DNA of 64,000 nucleotides from Bacteroidales bacterium (GCA_016285515.1 JAEEQW010000006.1:64078-128077); one strand, 5' to 3'; positions 1 to 9,455 are shown, counted from the stretch's first letter. The notes: generated by a model from the sequence alone, not told the origin. Numbers and translations are program-made.

Positions 1-2
1 TG

Positions 3-278
3 GCGAAAAAGATAGGAGTTCCAAGGCATCATATAACTCAGGCACTAAGAGTGGTCTTAAACAAAAACTTCTATTTGTTCCTCAACGAATACCGTATCAA
101 TGAATTCAAAAAGAGAGCCATAGACCCGAAATATGACAAGAATACCATTATCAGCCTGGCTTTTGATTCGGGATTCAGTTCCAAATCATCCTTTAATGAC
201 ATATTCAAAAAATTCACAGGACAGACACCTACAGAATATGTTGAACAAGCCAAGATGAAGGCCAAAAGCCAAATATAA
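3..278 (+). CDS. AraC-family transcriptional regulator, C-terminal DNA-binding part (5' truncated)
   Basis: The frame is open to the left edge of the window, so only the last 91 residues are present. They form most of an AraC/XylS-type DNA-binding domain with two helix-turn-helix units. The second unit is clear: TIISLAFDSGFSSKSSFNDIF followed by FKKFTGQTPTEY, the usual family signature near the C-terminus. The first unit is cut by the window edge (KKIGVPRHHITQAL). A GTG at 51 is only an internal codon, not the start. The ligand or sensor domain is outside the window, so the target genes are unknown. The gene points toward the convergent tryptophanase unit; nothing in the sequence ties the two together. 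Confidence 0.85.
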   Translation, partial: AKKIGVPRHHITQALRVVLNKNFYLFLNEYRINEFKKRAIDPKYDKNTIISLAFDSGFSSKSSFNDIFKKFTGQTPTEYVEQAKMKAKSQI

Positions 279-322
279 GGCTAAGGCAAGCTGCGAAGAT
301 ATGGACCGGAAGTACGACAGGC

Positions 323-859
323 TTATGAAAGATGGTGGATGATGGTCAGAACCATCATGAAGATTCCGGAAGAAAACAATGGAATGCTTACAGTCTTTGG
401 GCTATTGGATTTCAATCCCAAGAATAACCCTAACACTCCAAAAACAACTGCAAAGGCTAAGAAACATAAAGCGACTATGAGAGCATCCTTGCTTGACATG
501 TAACACCCAATTGACGCAAGCATTACGTCAAGTCCGAAAGTAATTGTGGAAAGAAGCAGATTGTTTTTGTTGTCAGTGTAGAAAATAATGACATACTGTT
601 TCCACTTGAAGGCTTTATATATTATCAGAGCTGCTGCAAAAACTATTAAAATCCAATACATATAGCTTATGTCGGCAATGAGGTTGATAACAACTGCCAA
701 CAATATGCCGAGCATTGCAAAGACAAACATTGTAACACTTGACAGGATTGAGAAGTTCAGCATTTTTCTTCTTGGCAGATTACGATTCATGCCGACAATC
801 ATGCCTACAGTCATAGGCAGAAGTGCCAAAGCCAGGAAAACAGCTACAACAAACCACAT
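323..859 (-). CDS. Six-helix integral membrane protein, unassigned
   Basis: A 178-residue hydrophobic protein with about six predicted membrane segments in two groups of three, separated by a short basic stretch (KAFKWKQ) and a polar loop (YTDNKNNLL). The size, the 3+3 layout and an acidic residue in the fourth segment (FGLDVMLASIGCY) recall the MntP manganese exporters, but the first repeat lacks the family's conserved aspartate motif, so that assignment is weak. It overlaps the end of the upstream aminotransferase gene by 16 bp in the same direction, so it is the last gene of the tryptophanase unit and is probably co-translated. A role in transport of an amino acid product is possible but is inference only. 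Confidence 0.7.
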   Translation of the reverse strand: MWFVVAVFLALALLPMTVGMIVGMNRNLPRRKMLNFSILSSVTMFVFAMLGILLAVVINLIADISYMYWILIVFAAALIIYKAFKWKQYVIIFYTDNKNNLLLSTITFGLDVMLASIGCYMSSKDALIVALCFLAFAVVFGVLGLFLGLKSNSPKTVSIPLFSSGIFMMVLTIIHHLS

Positions 860-1914
860 AGTCTTTCGACGTTTTGCATGGTTGCCTGTGAGCCCATGTG
901 ACCTATTCTGAAAACTTTACCTGCAAGTTTACCATAGTTGCCGCCAACCACAAGACCTCTTTCCCTGAGATGCCTGTCCCATTCAGTCCATGTGTATCCT
1001 TCCGGAACATAGGCTGCGGTAACAGTAACAGCGGAAAAAGAATCGTTTTTCGGGAATAGTCTGTATCCCTTATTTTTCAGATTTTCAATAACATAACGTG
1101 CACATTGTGCATGTCTTGCAAAAACGTTTTCAAGACCTTCGTCAAGAATGTTCATTGTTGACTTATATATCTGTGCGACATTTACCCAACTTGGGGTGTA
1201 AGGGAAAAAGCCTGTTTTTGCAGAATTCTTGAAGTCAAGGAACGAATCATATCCGCAATACTTCACATCTTCGATAATTTCCCATGCAGCGGAGCTGACC
1301 GAGGCAAAGCAGGAATTAGGCGGAGCGCTGATTGCCTTTTGGGCACCGCCGAGGCATATGTCGATATTGTTTTTGTCAACGTCAACAGGAGCCCCACCCA
1401 AAGCAGATACCGCATCGACGTATAAAAGGGGGATGCCGTATTTTTTCTTCAGCTGACCTATGACTGAGATATCATTCATTATGCCGCTTGGGGTTTCACA
1501 CTGCACAGCGGTAATCATCTTAGGTCTGAACTCTTTGATATTCTGTTCGATAACATCATAATCATCAAAAGAGCAATCGTATGGAAATTCGACAATTCTG
1601 ACATTGCATCCGATACTTTCGGCCATAGGCTTCATGCCTTCTCCAAAAAGTCCGGTGGAAATACAAAGAACCCGGTCATTTTTTTTCAAACAGCTTTTCA
1701 GACCGCCCCAAAGGGCAAGCATACCCTCTCCCGTCAATATCAGCACATCATTTTCAGTTCCGTACAGTGTTTGCAGGTTGGAAACGCATTTGTTGTACAG
1801 TTCTAAAAATTCAGGTTCCACATCAGCGGAACCGAAATCTGCAGCAGCAATACCTAAAACATTTTCCGGGACCTTAGTTGGCCCCGGAAAATATGAATTC
1901 GGATATATTATCAT
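844..1914 (-). CDS. Class V aminotransferase (alanine-glyoxylate / serine-pyruvate type)
   Basis: A 356-residue PLP enzyme of fold type I, full length for the small class V aminotransferases that move amino groups between alanine, serine, glyoxylate or phosphonate-derived substrates. The N-terminal PGPTKVPENV segment is typical of the family. Asp167 (LYVDAVSALGG) should hold the pyridine nitrogen, and Lys193 in GGAQKAISAPP is the expected Schiff-base lysine. The gene starts 23 bp after tnaA and overlaps the next membrane protein gene, so the three form a unit. The true substrate cannot be read from sequence. Being next to tryptophanase suggests handling of alanine, pyruvate or serine, since pyruvate is a tryptophanase product; that is inference. 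Confidence 0.85.
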   Translation of the reverse strand: MIIYPNSYFPGPTKVPENVLGIAAADFGSADVEPEFLELYNKCVSNLQTLYGTENDVLILTGEGMLALWGGLKSCLKKNDRVLCISTGLFGEGMKPMAESIGCNVRIVEFPYDCSFDDYDVIEQNIKEFRPKMITAVQCETPSGIMNDISVIGQLKKKYGIPLLYVDAVSALGGAPVDVDKNNIDICLGGAQKAISAPPNSCFASVSSAAWEIIEDVKYCGYDSFLDFKNSAKTGFFPYTPSWVNVAQIYKSTMNILDEGLENVFARHAQCARYVIENLKNKGYRLFPKNDSFSAVTVTAAYVPEGYTWTEWDRHLRERGLVVGGNYGKLAGKVFRIGHMGSQATMQNVERLCGLL

Positions 1915-1937
1915 TCCTAAATCAGATTGATATCCTG

Positions 1938-3314
1938 TTATTTAACTGGTTCAAGTTTAACAGTGAAGTGACGCATGATAGGAGCCTCCCAGATGATTTT
2001 CACACCGTGGGTGACGGATTCTCTTCTGTCATAAACGTTCTTCAGTGCAGCTGCTATGACATCCATGTGGCTATTAGTGTAAACACGGCGTGGGATAGCA
2101 AGACGCAGGAAATCGTTGCCGCCGAATCTGTTCTCACGGGTTACAGGATCACGGTCAGCGAGGAGATATCCTATTTCGCAGCCACGGATACCAGCTTCAA
2201 GATAAAGCAGGATGGTGAGAGTCTGTGCAGGGAATTCTTCCTTAGGGACATGAGTCAGAACCTTAGGAGCATCGATAAACAGGCCATGTCCGCCGGCAGG
2301 ACGCTGGTAAGGGATGCCATATTCGTCGAGTTTGGCTGCGAGATACTGAACCTGTTTGATTCTGCTTTCGAGATTCACGAATTCAGTATTCTCCTCAAGA
2401 CCGATTGCTACAGCTTCCATATCACGACCATTCATGCCGCCGTATGTGGCATAGCCTTCGTAGATGATACCATTGATTTTGGCATGTTCATACCAGTCTT
2501 CCACATTGGTGGCAATAAAGCCGCCCATATTCACCACAGCGTCCTTCTTGGCACTCATTGTCATAGCATCACCATAAGAAAACATTTCCTTACAAATTTC
2601 CTTAATAGTTTTGTTTTCGTAGCCTGCTTCACGTGTTTTGATGAAGTATGCATTTTCGGCAAAACGTGCTGAATCAAAGAGAATCTTCTTGCCATACTTG
2701 TCGGCAAGTTTGCGGACTGCCTTTATGTTTTCCATTGAAACAGGCTGACCACCGGCTGAGTTGTTGGTTATAGTGATAAGGATAAAAGGAACCTTGTCAG
2801 CATATTTTTCAAGAGCCTCTGAAAGTTTTTCAATATTAATGTTGCCCTTGAAAGGATATTCGAGCTGTGAGTTCTTTGATTCCTCAACGGTACAGTCAAT
2901 AGCAGTTGCCTTACGTGACTCGATATGTCCCTTGGTGGTGTCGAATGGCGAATTGCCTACGACAACAGCTCCCGGAGTGATGAGATAGCTGAAAAGGACA
3001 TTTTCAGCAGCTCTGCCCTGGTGTGTCGGGGTGATATACTTGAATCCTGTGATTTTTGTGATTACATCAGCCATGTGGTAGAATGATCTTGCTCCTGCAT
3101 AACTTTCATCACCCATCATCATTCCTGCCCACTGGCGGTCACTCATGGCATTGGTGCCGGAATCGGTCAGTAAGTCAATATAAACCTGCTCCGCTTTAAG
3201 CTGGAATACATTGTAATTAGCTTCTTTAATCCATTTTTCACGTTCTTCACGGGTACTTACGTGAATAGGTTCAACCATTTTGATTCTCCATGGTTCTGAA
3301 TAAGGTAATTTCAT
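1938..3314 (-). CDS. tnaA: Tryptophanase (tryptophan indole-lyase)
   Basis: Cytosolic PLP lyase that splits L-tryptophan into indole, pyruvate and ammonia. The 458-residue length and the motifs DLLTDSGTNAMSD, THQGRAAEN, DSARFAENAYF and MSAKKDAVV (PLP lysine Lys257) place it in the tryptophanase/tyrosine phenol-lyase family. Three features favour tryptophanase: IRGCEIG where tyrosine phenol-lyase has an arginine (MERG), the DSARFAENAYF motif, and His449 near the C-terminus (RHFT), which matches the tryptophanase histidine rather than the phenylalanine of tyrosine phenol-lyase. It has its own promoter box and no visible tnaC-type leader peptide. Instead of the TnaB permease found in enterobacteria, the downstream genes are an aminotransferase and a membrane protein. 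Confidence 0.93.
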   Translation of the reverse strand: MKLPYSEPWRIKMVEPIHVSTREEREKWIKEANYNVFQLKAEQVYIDLLTDSGTNAMSDRQWAGMMMGDESYAGARSFYHMADVITKITGFKYITPTHQGRAAENVLFSYLITPGAVVVGNSPFDTTKGHIESRKATAIDCTVEESKNSQLEYPFKGNINIEKLSEALEKYADKVPFILITITNNSAGGQPVSMENIKAVRKLADKYGKKILFDSARFAENAYFIKTREAGYENKTIKEICKEMFSYGDAMTMSAKKDAVVNMGGFIATNVEDWYEHAKINGIIYEGYATYGGMNGRDMEAVAIGLEENTEFVNLESRIKQVQYLAAKLDEYGIPYQRPAGGHGLFIDAPKVLTHVPKEEFPAQTLTILLYLEAGIRGCEIGYLLADRDPVTRENRFGGNDFLRLAIPRRVYTNSHMDVIAAALKNVYDRRESVTHGVKIIWEAPIMRHFTVKLEPVK

Positions 3315-3362
3315 GTCTTATTGTTTTTAATGTCTATTTGAATAATACTTTAAAATAATTTG

Positions 3363-3370
3363 CAAAGTTA
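3363..3370 (-). promoter_or_regulatory. tnaA promoter, -7 box TAACTTTG
   Basis: On the minus strand this reads TAACTTTG followed by CA, the Bacteroidota -7 consensus TAnnTTTG, about 50 bases before the tnaA ATG. An imperfect palindrome GGGATT-AC-AATCCC lies upstream at 3388-3401 and could be an operator. Confidence 0.6.
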
Positions 3371-3403
3371 ATAATTTATGTTGAATTGGGATTACAATCC
3401 CTA

Positions 3404-4540
3404 TTAATAATTTTCCTCACTTAAATCACTGTAACTCTGAATATTATAAGACTGCAGAATGAGTCGTTTCAGTTCATCGATATTAATTCTATTGACTGCC
3501 GAAATGAAAACACAGGGGGTATTTTCCTTGGCAAACCACATGTTTTTGAGGTTTTCGAGAGAATGTTCGCCCACAAGGGCGTCAATTTTGTTGAAAACGA
3601 GTATTGTGGATTTGTTTGCCGCACCGATGTCATTAAGAGTCTTTTTCACAGTTTCTATCTGCTGTTCATAGTCGGGATGGGAAATATCGACCACATGGAG
3701 AAGCAAGTCAGACTCACGCACCTCATTGAGGGTTGATTTGAATGATTCTATCAGCATTGTTGGAAGTTTTCTGATAAAGCCCACCGTATCAGACAGAAGG
3801 AAAGGGTTATTTTCGATGACCAATTTGCGGACAGTGGTATCGAGGGTGGCGAAGAGTTTGTTTTCGGCAAGGATGTCAGACTTGGTAAGGAGGTTAAGCA
3901 AGGTTGATTTGCCGACATTGGTATAGCCTACGAGGGCTATGCGGTGCATGCCTTTTCTGTTTGTACGTTGTACAGACTGTTGCACATCAATCTTTTTAAG
4001 CTGTTCCTTGAGCAGAGAGATTTTATTACGCAGGATACGTCTGTCGGTTTCGATTTCAGTTTCACCAGGACCTCTCATGCCGATGCCACCTCTCTGACGT
4101 TCGAGGTGGGTCCACATGCCGGCAAGTCGCGGCAGCATATACTGGCATTGGGCAAGCTCCACCTGGATTTTTGCATTGGCAGTCTGAGCATGTGCAGCAA
4201 AGATATCGAGGATAAGGCTTGTGCGGTCAAGTATGCGACACTGCAGTTCCTGTTCGAGATTGCGTATCTGTGCCGGGGACAGTTCATCATCGAAGATTAC
4301 CATATCAGCCTCACTATTTTCAACCAACTGTTTTAATTCAAGTACTTTACCGGTACCAATATAAGTTTTGGAACTCGGTACATCAAGTTGTTGGCATAGG
4401 CGGCCAACTTCAACACCGCCTGCCGTTTCGAGAAGGAAAGACAGTTCATCAAGATATTCATTAACTTGTCCGGCTGTTTGGTCTCGTGTTATAACACTGA
4501 CGAGGACAGCTTTTTCCTGTACAGGTGTATTGTCTATCAT
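3404..4540 (-). CDS. hflX: GTPase HflX
   Basis: A 378-residue HflX GTPase, which binds the large ribosomal subunit and can split stalled or hibernating ribosomes. It has the N-terminal HflX domain (residues about 20-190, including GMRGPGETEIETDRR, the family hallmark), then a G domain with P-loop GYTNVGKST (about 205), a DTVGF G3 motif, and NKID as G4. The C-terminus is short. The start codon overlaps the stop of the upstream metallopeptidase gene as ATGA, indicating translational coupling. Confidence 0.95.
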   Translation of the reverse strand: MIDNTPVQEKAVLVSVITRDQTAGQVNEYLDELSFLLETAGGVEVGRLCQQLDVPSSKTYIGTGKVLELKQLVENSEADMVIFDDELSPAQIRNLEQELQCRILDRTSLILDIFAAHAQTANAKIQVELAQCQYMLPRLAGMWTHLERQRGGIGMRGPGETEIETDRRILRNKISLLKEQLKKIDVQQSVQRTNRKGMHRIALVGYTNVGKSTLLNLLTKSDILAENKLFATLDTTVRKLVIENNPFLLSDTVGFIRKLPTMLIESFKSTLNEVRESDLLLHVVDISHPDYEQQIETVKKTLNDIGAANKSTILVFNKIDALVGEHSLENLKNMWFAKENTPCVFISAVNRINIDELKRLILQSYNIQSYSDLSEENY

Positions 4541-5115
4541 TTTAAATTCAAAGTTCTGGTTACTGTTCGCAATTCTTTTGACAATTCTTTTTCCTTACCG
4601 CCGGTAAGTTCGTTCAATTTTGCATGGAACCCGGCCTGATGGTTTTTATGGATGGTATGTGTAAGTTCATGCAGGAGAATAAAGTCAATAAGATTTTCAG
4701 GCAGAAGCATAGTGTAGATGCTGATGGATATTCTGTTGTCGAAGCTGCAGGAGCCCCAGCGTGTACGTGCAGTGCTCAATCTCAGAGAAGCAAACGGAAG
4801 ATTGTTCTTCTCCGACAGTTCTGTTATTCGTGCCGGAATATAGCCATAGGCCTCATCAGCAAGTTTCCGGAGTTCTTCGTATGAAAAAGATTTCTTAGGC
4901 GGTTGGTTGTGTTTCTCTGCTTGTTTTGAAAGAATCCAATTTTTGTTATTCATCACAAAATTGACAGCAGTCCTCCAGCTGCCGTACAATGGAACAGTCA
5001 CCGTTACAGTTCCTTTGCTGTCAACTTTTATCCTATAGTTTTTCGCACGATGATTCTTATGGAATGTAACTTCGCCTATATCAGTGAATTGTATGACTTT
5101 ATCTGTATTGAACAT
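4537..5115 (-). CDS. YgjP-like zinc metallopeptidase domain protein (DUF45)
   Basis: A 192-residue protein of the YgjP/DUF45 family, minigluzincin-like. The zinc site is plain: HELTHTIHKNHQAGFHAKL gives HExxH plus a third histidine downstream. A tRWGSC motif (ARTRWGSCSFDNRISI) is the other family signature. The frame is open further upstream to 5229, but that extension would translate the tRNA-Cys gene, so I place the start at the ATG at 5115 (MFNTDKVIQF). It is coupled to hflX by a 4-bp overlap. The substrate is not known for the family. Confidence 0.88.
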   Translation of the reverse strand: MFNTDKVIQFTDIGEVTFHKNHRAKNYRIKVDSKGTVTVTVPLYGSWRTAVNFVMNNKNWILSKQAEKHNQPPKKSFSYEELRKLADEAYGYIPARITELSEKNNLPFASLRLSTARTRWGSCSFDNRISISIYTMLLPENLIDFILLHELTHTIHKNHQAGFHAKLNELTGGKEKELSKELRTVTRTLNLK

Positions 5116-5164
5116 ATCAGAAAAAAAGCCAGCCGTTGAACAACGACCAGCTTCGGCTATTAAG

Positions 5165-5235
5165 AGGTGACGAGCAGAATCGAACTGCTGTAGACGGTTT
5201 TGCAGACCGTTGCCTAGCCACTCGGCCACGACACC
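5165..5235 (-). tRNA. tRNA-Cys (anticodon GCA)
   Basis: On the minus strand the sequence folds as a cloverleaf: 5' acceptor GGTGTCG, D arm GCCGAGTGGCTAGGC, anticodon arm ACGGT-CTGCAAA-ACCGT with GCA at positions 34-36, T arm AGCAG-TTCGATT-CTGCT, and 3' acceptor CGTCACC followed by U73, the discriminator base that marks tRNA-Cys. The 3' CCA is not encoded. The fifth acceptor pair is a U-U mismatch. A TATCTTTG promoter box lies 15 bases upstream. Confidence 0.95.
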
Positions 5236-5249
5236 TTAATTATGGATTG

Positions 5250-5257
5250 CAAAGATA
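5250..5257 (-). promoter_or_regulatory. tRNA-Cys promoter, -7 box TATCTTTG
   Basis: Minus-strand TATCTTTG with a TTG about 22 bases further upstream (5280-5282). It sits 15 bases before the mature tRNA end and can also serve the metallopeptidase-hflX genes behind it. Confidence 0.6.
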
Positions 5258-5310
5258 ATACATTTTTTGTATTCCGTTGCAATTTAGAAAAAATTTTTTC
5301 ACCATGAATA

Positions 5311-5335
5311 TAGAGACGGGACGCACCCGTCTCTA
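5311..5335. repeat. Perfect palindromic hairpin, TAGAGACGGG arms
   Basis: Ten-base arms TAGAGACGGG and CCCGTCTCTA with a 5-base loop (ACGCA), lying 5 bases beyond the mutB stop. There is no T-run directly after the stem on the mutB strand, so it is not a standard intrinsic terminator. Palindromes built on a (G)TAGAGACG core are, as I recall, dispersed in several bacterial genomes; only one copy is seen in this window. Confidence 0.55.
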
Positions 5336-5340
5336 CATTA

Positions 5341-7473
5341 CTATTTGTATGCTTCAATGAGGAGGTTTAATATTTTGATAGCACACTCCGGAATTTTTGA
5401 GCCAGGGCCGAAAATAGCCATAGCACCTGCATCATAGAGGAACTGATAATCCTGTGGAGGTATGACACCGCCTACGATGACCATGATATCACCTCTTCCG
5501 AGTTTGTTAAGTTCTTCTATAACCTTAGGAACCAATGTCTTATGTCCGGCTGCGAGGCTTGATACACCGAGAACGTGGACATCATTTTCGACTGCCTCAC
5601 GTGCAGCTTCCTCAGGAGTCTGGAACAAAGGACCCATATCGACGTCGAAGCCTATGTCGGCGTAACCTGTAGCCACAACCTTGGCACCTCTGTCGTGTCC
5701 GTCCTGTCCCATTTTAGCAATCATAATACGAGGCTGACGGCCGACCATCTTAGCAAACTTATCGGCGAGAGCCTGAGCTTCTTTAAATTTTTCGTCATCC
5801 TTCGATTCTGAAGAATAAACGCCTGATATTGAACGAATCACAGCTTTATATCTACCAAATACTTTTTCACATGCTAAAGAAATTTCACCTAAAGACGCAC
5901 GTTTTTTTGCGGCATCGACGCTAAGTTCGAGAAGATTTCCTTCGCCCGTTTCACAGCAACGGGTAATGGCATTGAGAGCAGCTTCCACTTCATCATTGTT
6001 TCTGTTCGCTCTTAGTTCTGCAAGACGGCGAATCTGCGCCTCCCTGACGGCAGTGTTGTCAACTTCAAGGGTTTCGATAGGGGTTTCCTTTTCGAGGCGA
6101 TATTTGTTAACACCGATAATAGTGGTGTTACCCGTATCAATTTTAGCCTGTTTACGGGCTGAAGCCTCTTCGATACGCATTTTCGGGATACCTGTTTCGA
6201 TAGCCTTGACCATGCCGCCAAGTTCCTCAACCTCCTGAATATGTTTCCATGCCTTATGGGCGATTTCATTAGTCAGTGATTCAACATAATACGAACCTGC
6301 CCATGGGTCAACGCTGCGGCAGACATTGGTTTCCTCCTGAATGTATATCTGTGTGTTACGTGCTATACGTGCGCTGAAATCAGTTGGAAGAGCGAGAGCC
6401 TCATCGAGAGCATTGGTGTGCAGTGACTGTGTATGGCCGAGGGCAGCGCCCATAGCTTCGATGCAGGTACGTGCGACGTTGTTGAACGGATCCTGTTCGG
6501 TAAGGCTCCATCCGGAAGTCTGGCAGTGAGTTCTCAGTGCCATTGACTTTGGATTTTTAGGATTGAATTGACTTACGATTTTTGCCCAAAGCATTCTTGC
6601 GGCACGCATCTTGGCGATTTCCATGAAATGGTTCATGCCAATGGCCCAGAAGAATGACAAGCGCGGTGCGAAGTCATCTATGCTCATTCCGGCATTGATA
6701 CCAGTTCTGATATATTCAAGCCCGTCGGCAAGAGTGTATGCCAATTCTATGTCAGCAGTAGCACCGGCTTCCTGCATGTGATAACCGGAAATACTGATAC
6801 TGTTGAACTTAGGCATCTTCTGCGATGTGAACTGGAATATGTCACCAATGATTCTCATTGATGGTGCAGGAGGATAAATATAGGTGTTTCTGACCATAAA
6901 CTCCTTGAGGATGTCGTTCTGGATAGTACCCTGTAACTGTTCAAGAGGCACGCCCTGTTCCATGCCTGCAACGATATAGAATGCAAGGACTGGAAGGACT
7001 GCGCCGTTCATGGTCATTGACACCGACATCTTGTCGAGAGGTATCTGGTCGAAGAGTATCTTCATATCGAGGATGGAATCGACTGCAACACCAGCCTTTC
7101 CAACATCGCCTATTACGCGCGGATGGTCGGAGTCATAGCCTCTGTGTGTTGCGAGGTCAAAGGCGATGGACAAGCCCTTCTGACCTGCTGCAAGGTTGCG
7201 GCGATAGAAGGCATTTGATTCCTCAGCAGTGGAGAAGCCTGCATATTGACGGATAGTCCACGGACGCATCACATACATTGTGGAATAAGGGCCTCTGAGG
7301 AACGGAGCTACGCCAGCTGCATAGTTGAGATGTTCCATGCCTTCAAGGTCAGCCCTTGAGAAATCGCGTTTTATGTCTATCAGTTCATCCGTCAACCAGG
7401 AAGCATCCGCCTTACTCGTTGCGGTATGTCCGTTAATGTTCTTTATGTCAAGATTATTATAATTCGGTTGCAT
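5341..7473 (-). CDS. mutB: Methylmalonyl-CoA mutase, large (catalytic) subunit
   Basis: Adenosylcobalamin-dependent enzyme that interconverts succinyl-CoA and (R)-methylmalonyl-CoA, the carbon-skeleton step of propionate formation or use. The 710-residue protein has the N-terminal TIM barrel with the substrate-binding start ([20 protein letters not shown]) and the C-terminal B12 domain, with the cobalt-ligand motif [13 protein letters not shown] and downstream GGVIPPQDY. Full length. It follows the small subunit gene by only 7 bp, so the heterodimer is co-expressed. Methylmalonyl-CoA epimerase and the MeaB chaperone are not in the window. Confidence 0.97.
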   Translation of the reverse strand: MQPNYNNLDIKNINGHTATSKADASWLTDELIDIKRDFSRADLEGMEHLNYAAGVAPFLRGPYSTMYVMRPWTIRQYAGFSTAEESNAFYRRNLAAGQKGLSIAFDLATHRGYDSDHPRVIGDVGKAGVAVDSILDMKILFDQIPLDKMSVSMTMNGAVLPVLAFYIVAGMEQGVPLEQLQGTIQNDILKEFMVRNTYIYPPAPSMRIIGDIFQFTSQKMPKFNSISISGYHMQEAGATADIELAYTLADGLEYIRTGINAGMSIDDFAPRLSFFWAIGMNHFMEIAKMRAARMLWAKIVSQFNPKNPKSMALRTHCQTSGWSLTEQDPFNNVARTCIEAMGAALGHTQSLHTNALDEALALPTDFSARIARNTQIYIQEETNVCRSVDPWAGSYYVESLTNEIAHKAWKHIQEVEELGGMVKAIETGIPKMRIEEASARKQAKIDTGNTTIIGVNKYRLEKETPIETLEVDNTAVREAQIRRLAELRANRNNDEVEAALNAITRCCETGEGNLLELSVDAAKKRASLGEISLACEKVFGRYKAVIRSISGVYSSESKDDEKFKEAQALADKFAKMVGRQPRIMIAKMGQDGHDRGAKVVATGYADIGFDVDMGPLFQTPEEAAREAVENDVHVLGVSSLAAGHKTLVPKVIEELNKLGRGDIMVIVGGVIPPQDYQFLYDAGAMAIFGPGSKIPECAIKILNLLIEAYK

Positions 7474-7480
7474 GGCTTTA

Positions 7481-9376
7481 CTATTTGATGATTAATTTTT
7501 GAAAATTGGAAAGACTTTCAAGGAGATTGGTCCTCACATGAATAAAGTGTTGTATTCCGGCAGCAGTAAGTTTGTCCATACAATCAACAGGATTGCCTGC
7601 GACCACAACTATAGTACTGTCTTTCAGTCCGTCATATATTTCAGGAGCAATATTTCCATACTCTTCATCGGAACTGCAGATTACCACTATTTCAGCTTTT
7701 GACTGTTTTGCGGCCTCAACGCCTGCTTCGATGGTCTGGAAACCGTTGTTGCTGATAATCTTATAGCCTGCACAGCCGAAGAAATTGGAGGCAAAGCCGG
7801 CACGGGCGATACGCATTGCGAGGTTGCCGTAGGTAAAGAGGAATACACTCGGACGATGGCCGGATTCCTTTGTATAGAGCTCTGTCTGCAGTCTGAGGCG
7901 TTCAAAAGGCTCAGTGCCTCTGTAAGGCTGCAATGTACGGAACTTGGGCGCCATGTCCCCACATTCACAGCATGACGTTTCTTCCTTTTCCTCATCGCTG
8001 CAGCCGCATGACTTCTTGACTTCATCGAAATCAATGGTTTCGGTAATGTTAGGATACTGGTTGACGCCAACGAAATTCTCTCTTCTTGTGGCAACGGCTT
8101 TGTCGCGTTTTTCACAAGATTCAGAAATGATATCCTGGATATAGTTAGATTTGAAACACTGGATGAAACCACCCTTCCCGATTATTTCCAAAAATTGGTT
8201 CCAAACCTTTTCGATAAGCTGTTCTGTAATGGATTCGATATAGTAGGACCCGGCAGCAGGGTCAGTAACGTGGGCAAAATGTGATTCCTCCTTCAGCAAA
8301 AGCTGCTGATTGCGTGCAATACGTAAAGCAAATTCATCATTGACCATGGTAACGAAATTAAAAGGAACCACTGTCAGTGAATCTATACCACCGATAACGG
8401 AAGACATTGATTCTGTGGTAGTTCTGAGCATATTCACATACGGGTCATATAATGTCTTGTTCCACATCGAAGTAACGGCGTGGATGAATACGCCACAGCA
8501 GTCTCTGTTCTTAGGTGAATAGGCATTGACCATTTCGCCCCAGATATAACGGGCTGTTCTGAGCTTTGCAATCTCAAAGAAATAATTGGAACCTATGCTC
8601 ACCTGCAGTTTCAGTTTTGGAACTATCTTGTCAATAGTTTCACCTGCTTCAGTCAGGAAGTCAAGGACATCGGCAAATTCGGCGAGGCCGAAAGAAAGTT
8701 CATCAACGAGGAAAGACCCGCAGTTGCCAAAATATGAGGCATTAATAACCCCTACCTTCATGTTTGGGTACTCGGCACTTTCTTTGATGAGATTATGAAG
8801 TGTATCAATACCGTCCATATAACTGCCGCCTTCGGACACGAAATCAAAGAAAGGATCATATTCAATATTGAAATTTGCAGAATCCGATTTAATATTCATG
8901 TCTTTCATATAAGCCTTGAGAAGGCCAAACAAAGCCATAACATTGGTGGTATTACACATCAAGTTGACAGACGTGACCGGTTTCAGTTCCTTCAAAAGCT
9001 GAAGGAAGAGTTCATCACCGACAGGTGCGGTGCGTTTCGTGAAGTCGTAACCCACGGATTCAACACCGTTGTTAACTGCAAGTGACACAAGTCTTTGCAG
9101 CTGTTTCACATCGCAATCGTCAGCAATAACAAAATCCTGTCTTACATTCCAATTCGAACCGTTGCTTTTGGCATAAGGAAAAGTGCCGTTGTCATTGAGA
9201 TGAGTGATGGATTTGATGTCATCGGCTCTGTAGTAAGGGCGGACATTGATGTGTTCATTTGTTTTCCAAACAAGTTTCTTGTCATAGTCAGCCCCTTTTA
9301 AATCCTTGATAATAGCGCTTTCCCATTCTTCGGTTGTTACTGGAGGAAACTGGGCGAAAAGTTTATCGTCATTCAT
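7481..9376 (-). CDS. mutA: Methylmalonyl-CoA mutase, small subunit
   Basis: The 631-residue non-catalytic partner of MutB. It shares the barrel fold (motifs [28 protein letters not shown], split across the barrel end) and a degenerate B12-like C-terminal domain without the DxHxxG histidine, as expected for this subunit. Residues about 455-475, in the linker between barrel and C-terminal domain, carry an unusual cluster of five cysteines ([19 protein letters not shown]), which looks like a small metal-binding or redox insertion. A TATTTTTG promoter box precedes it at 9415-9422. Confidence 0.95.
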   Translation of the reverse strand: MNDDKLFAQFPPVTTEEWESAIIKDLKGADYDKKLVWKTNEHINVRPYYRADDIKSITHLNDNGTFPYAKSNGSNWNVRQDFVIADDCDVKQLQRLVSLAVNNGVESVGYDFTKRTAPVGDELFLQLLKELKPVTSVNLMCNTTNVMALFGLLKAYMKDMNIKSDSANFNIEYDPFFDFVSEGGSYMDGIDTLHNLIKESAEYPNMKVGVINASYFGNCGSFLVDELSFGLAEFADVLDFLTEAGETIDKIVPKLKLQVSIGSNYFFEIAKLRTARYIWGEMVNAYSPKNRDCCGVFIHAVTSMWNKTLYDPYVNMLRTTTESMSSVIGGIDSLTVVPFNFVTMVNDEFALRIARNQQLLLKEESHFAHVTDPAAGSYYIESITEQLIEKVWNQFLEIIGKGGFIQCFKSNYIQDIISESCEKRDKAVATRRENFVGVNQYPNITETIDFDEVKKSCGCSDEEKEETSCCECGDMAPKFRTLQPYRGTEPFERLRLQTELYTKESGHRPSVFLFTYGNLAMRIARAGFASNFFGCAGYKIISNNGFQTIEAGVEAAKQSKAEIVVICSSDEEYGNIAPEIYDGLKDSTIVVVAGNPVDCMDKLTAAGIQHFIHVRTNLLESLSNFQKLIIK

Positions 9377-9414
9377 TATATATAGTTATTAATTTGTTCA
9401 AATTAAATCATTTG

Positions 9415-9422
9415 CAAAAATA
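9415..9422 (-). promoter_or_regulatory. mutAB promoter, -7 box TATTTTTG
   Basis: Minus-strand TATTTTTGC about 40 bases before the mutA start, arranged back to back with the rightward box at 9456-9463. Confidence 0.6.
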
Positions 9423-9455
9423 ATATTTTTTTTTAAAAGAATAAATTGTTTTCTG

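Noticed and set aside
1878-2672. Long rightward frame opposite tnaA (264 codons)
   Set aside because: It is the antisense shadow of tnaA, without signal, motif or promoter.
1938-3314. Tyrosine phenol-lyase as the identity of the tnaA gene
   Set aside because: The arginine and phenylalanine that mark tyrosine phenol-lyase are replaced by tryptophanase-type residues (IRGCEIG and RHFT).
5116-5229. N-terminal extension of the YgjP-like metallopeptidase
   Set aside because: These codons are the tRNA-Cys gene and its flank read in frame; the ATG at 5115 gives a normal protein.
9377-9445. Cobalamin riboswitch before the mutAB genes
   Set aside because: The gap to the -7 box leaves a leader of only about 30 bases, too short for the known fold.
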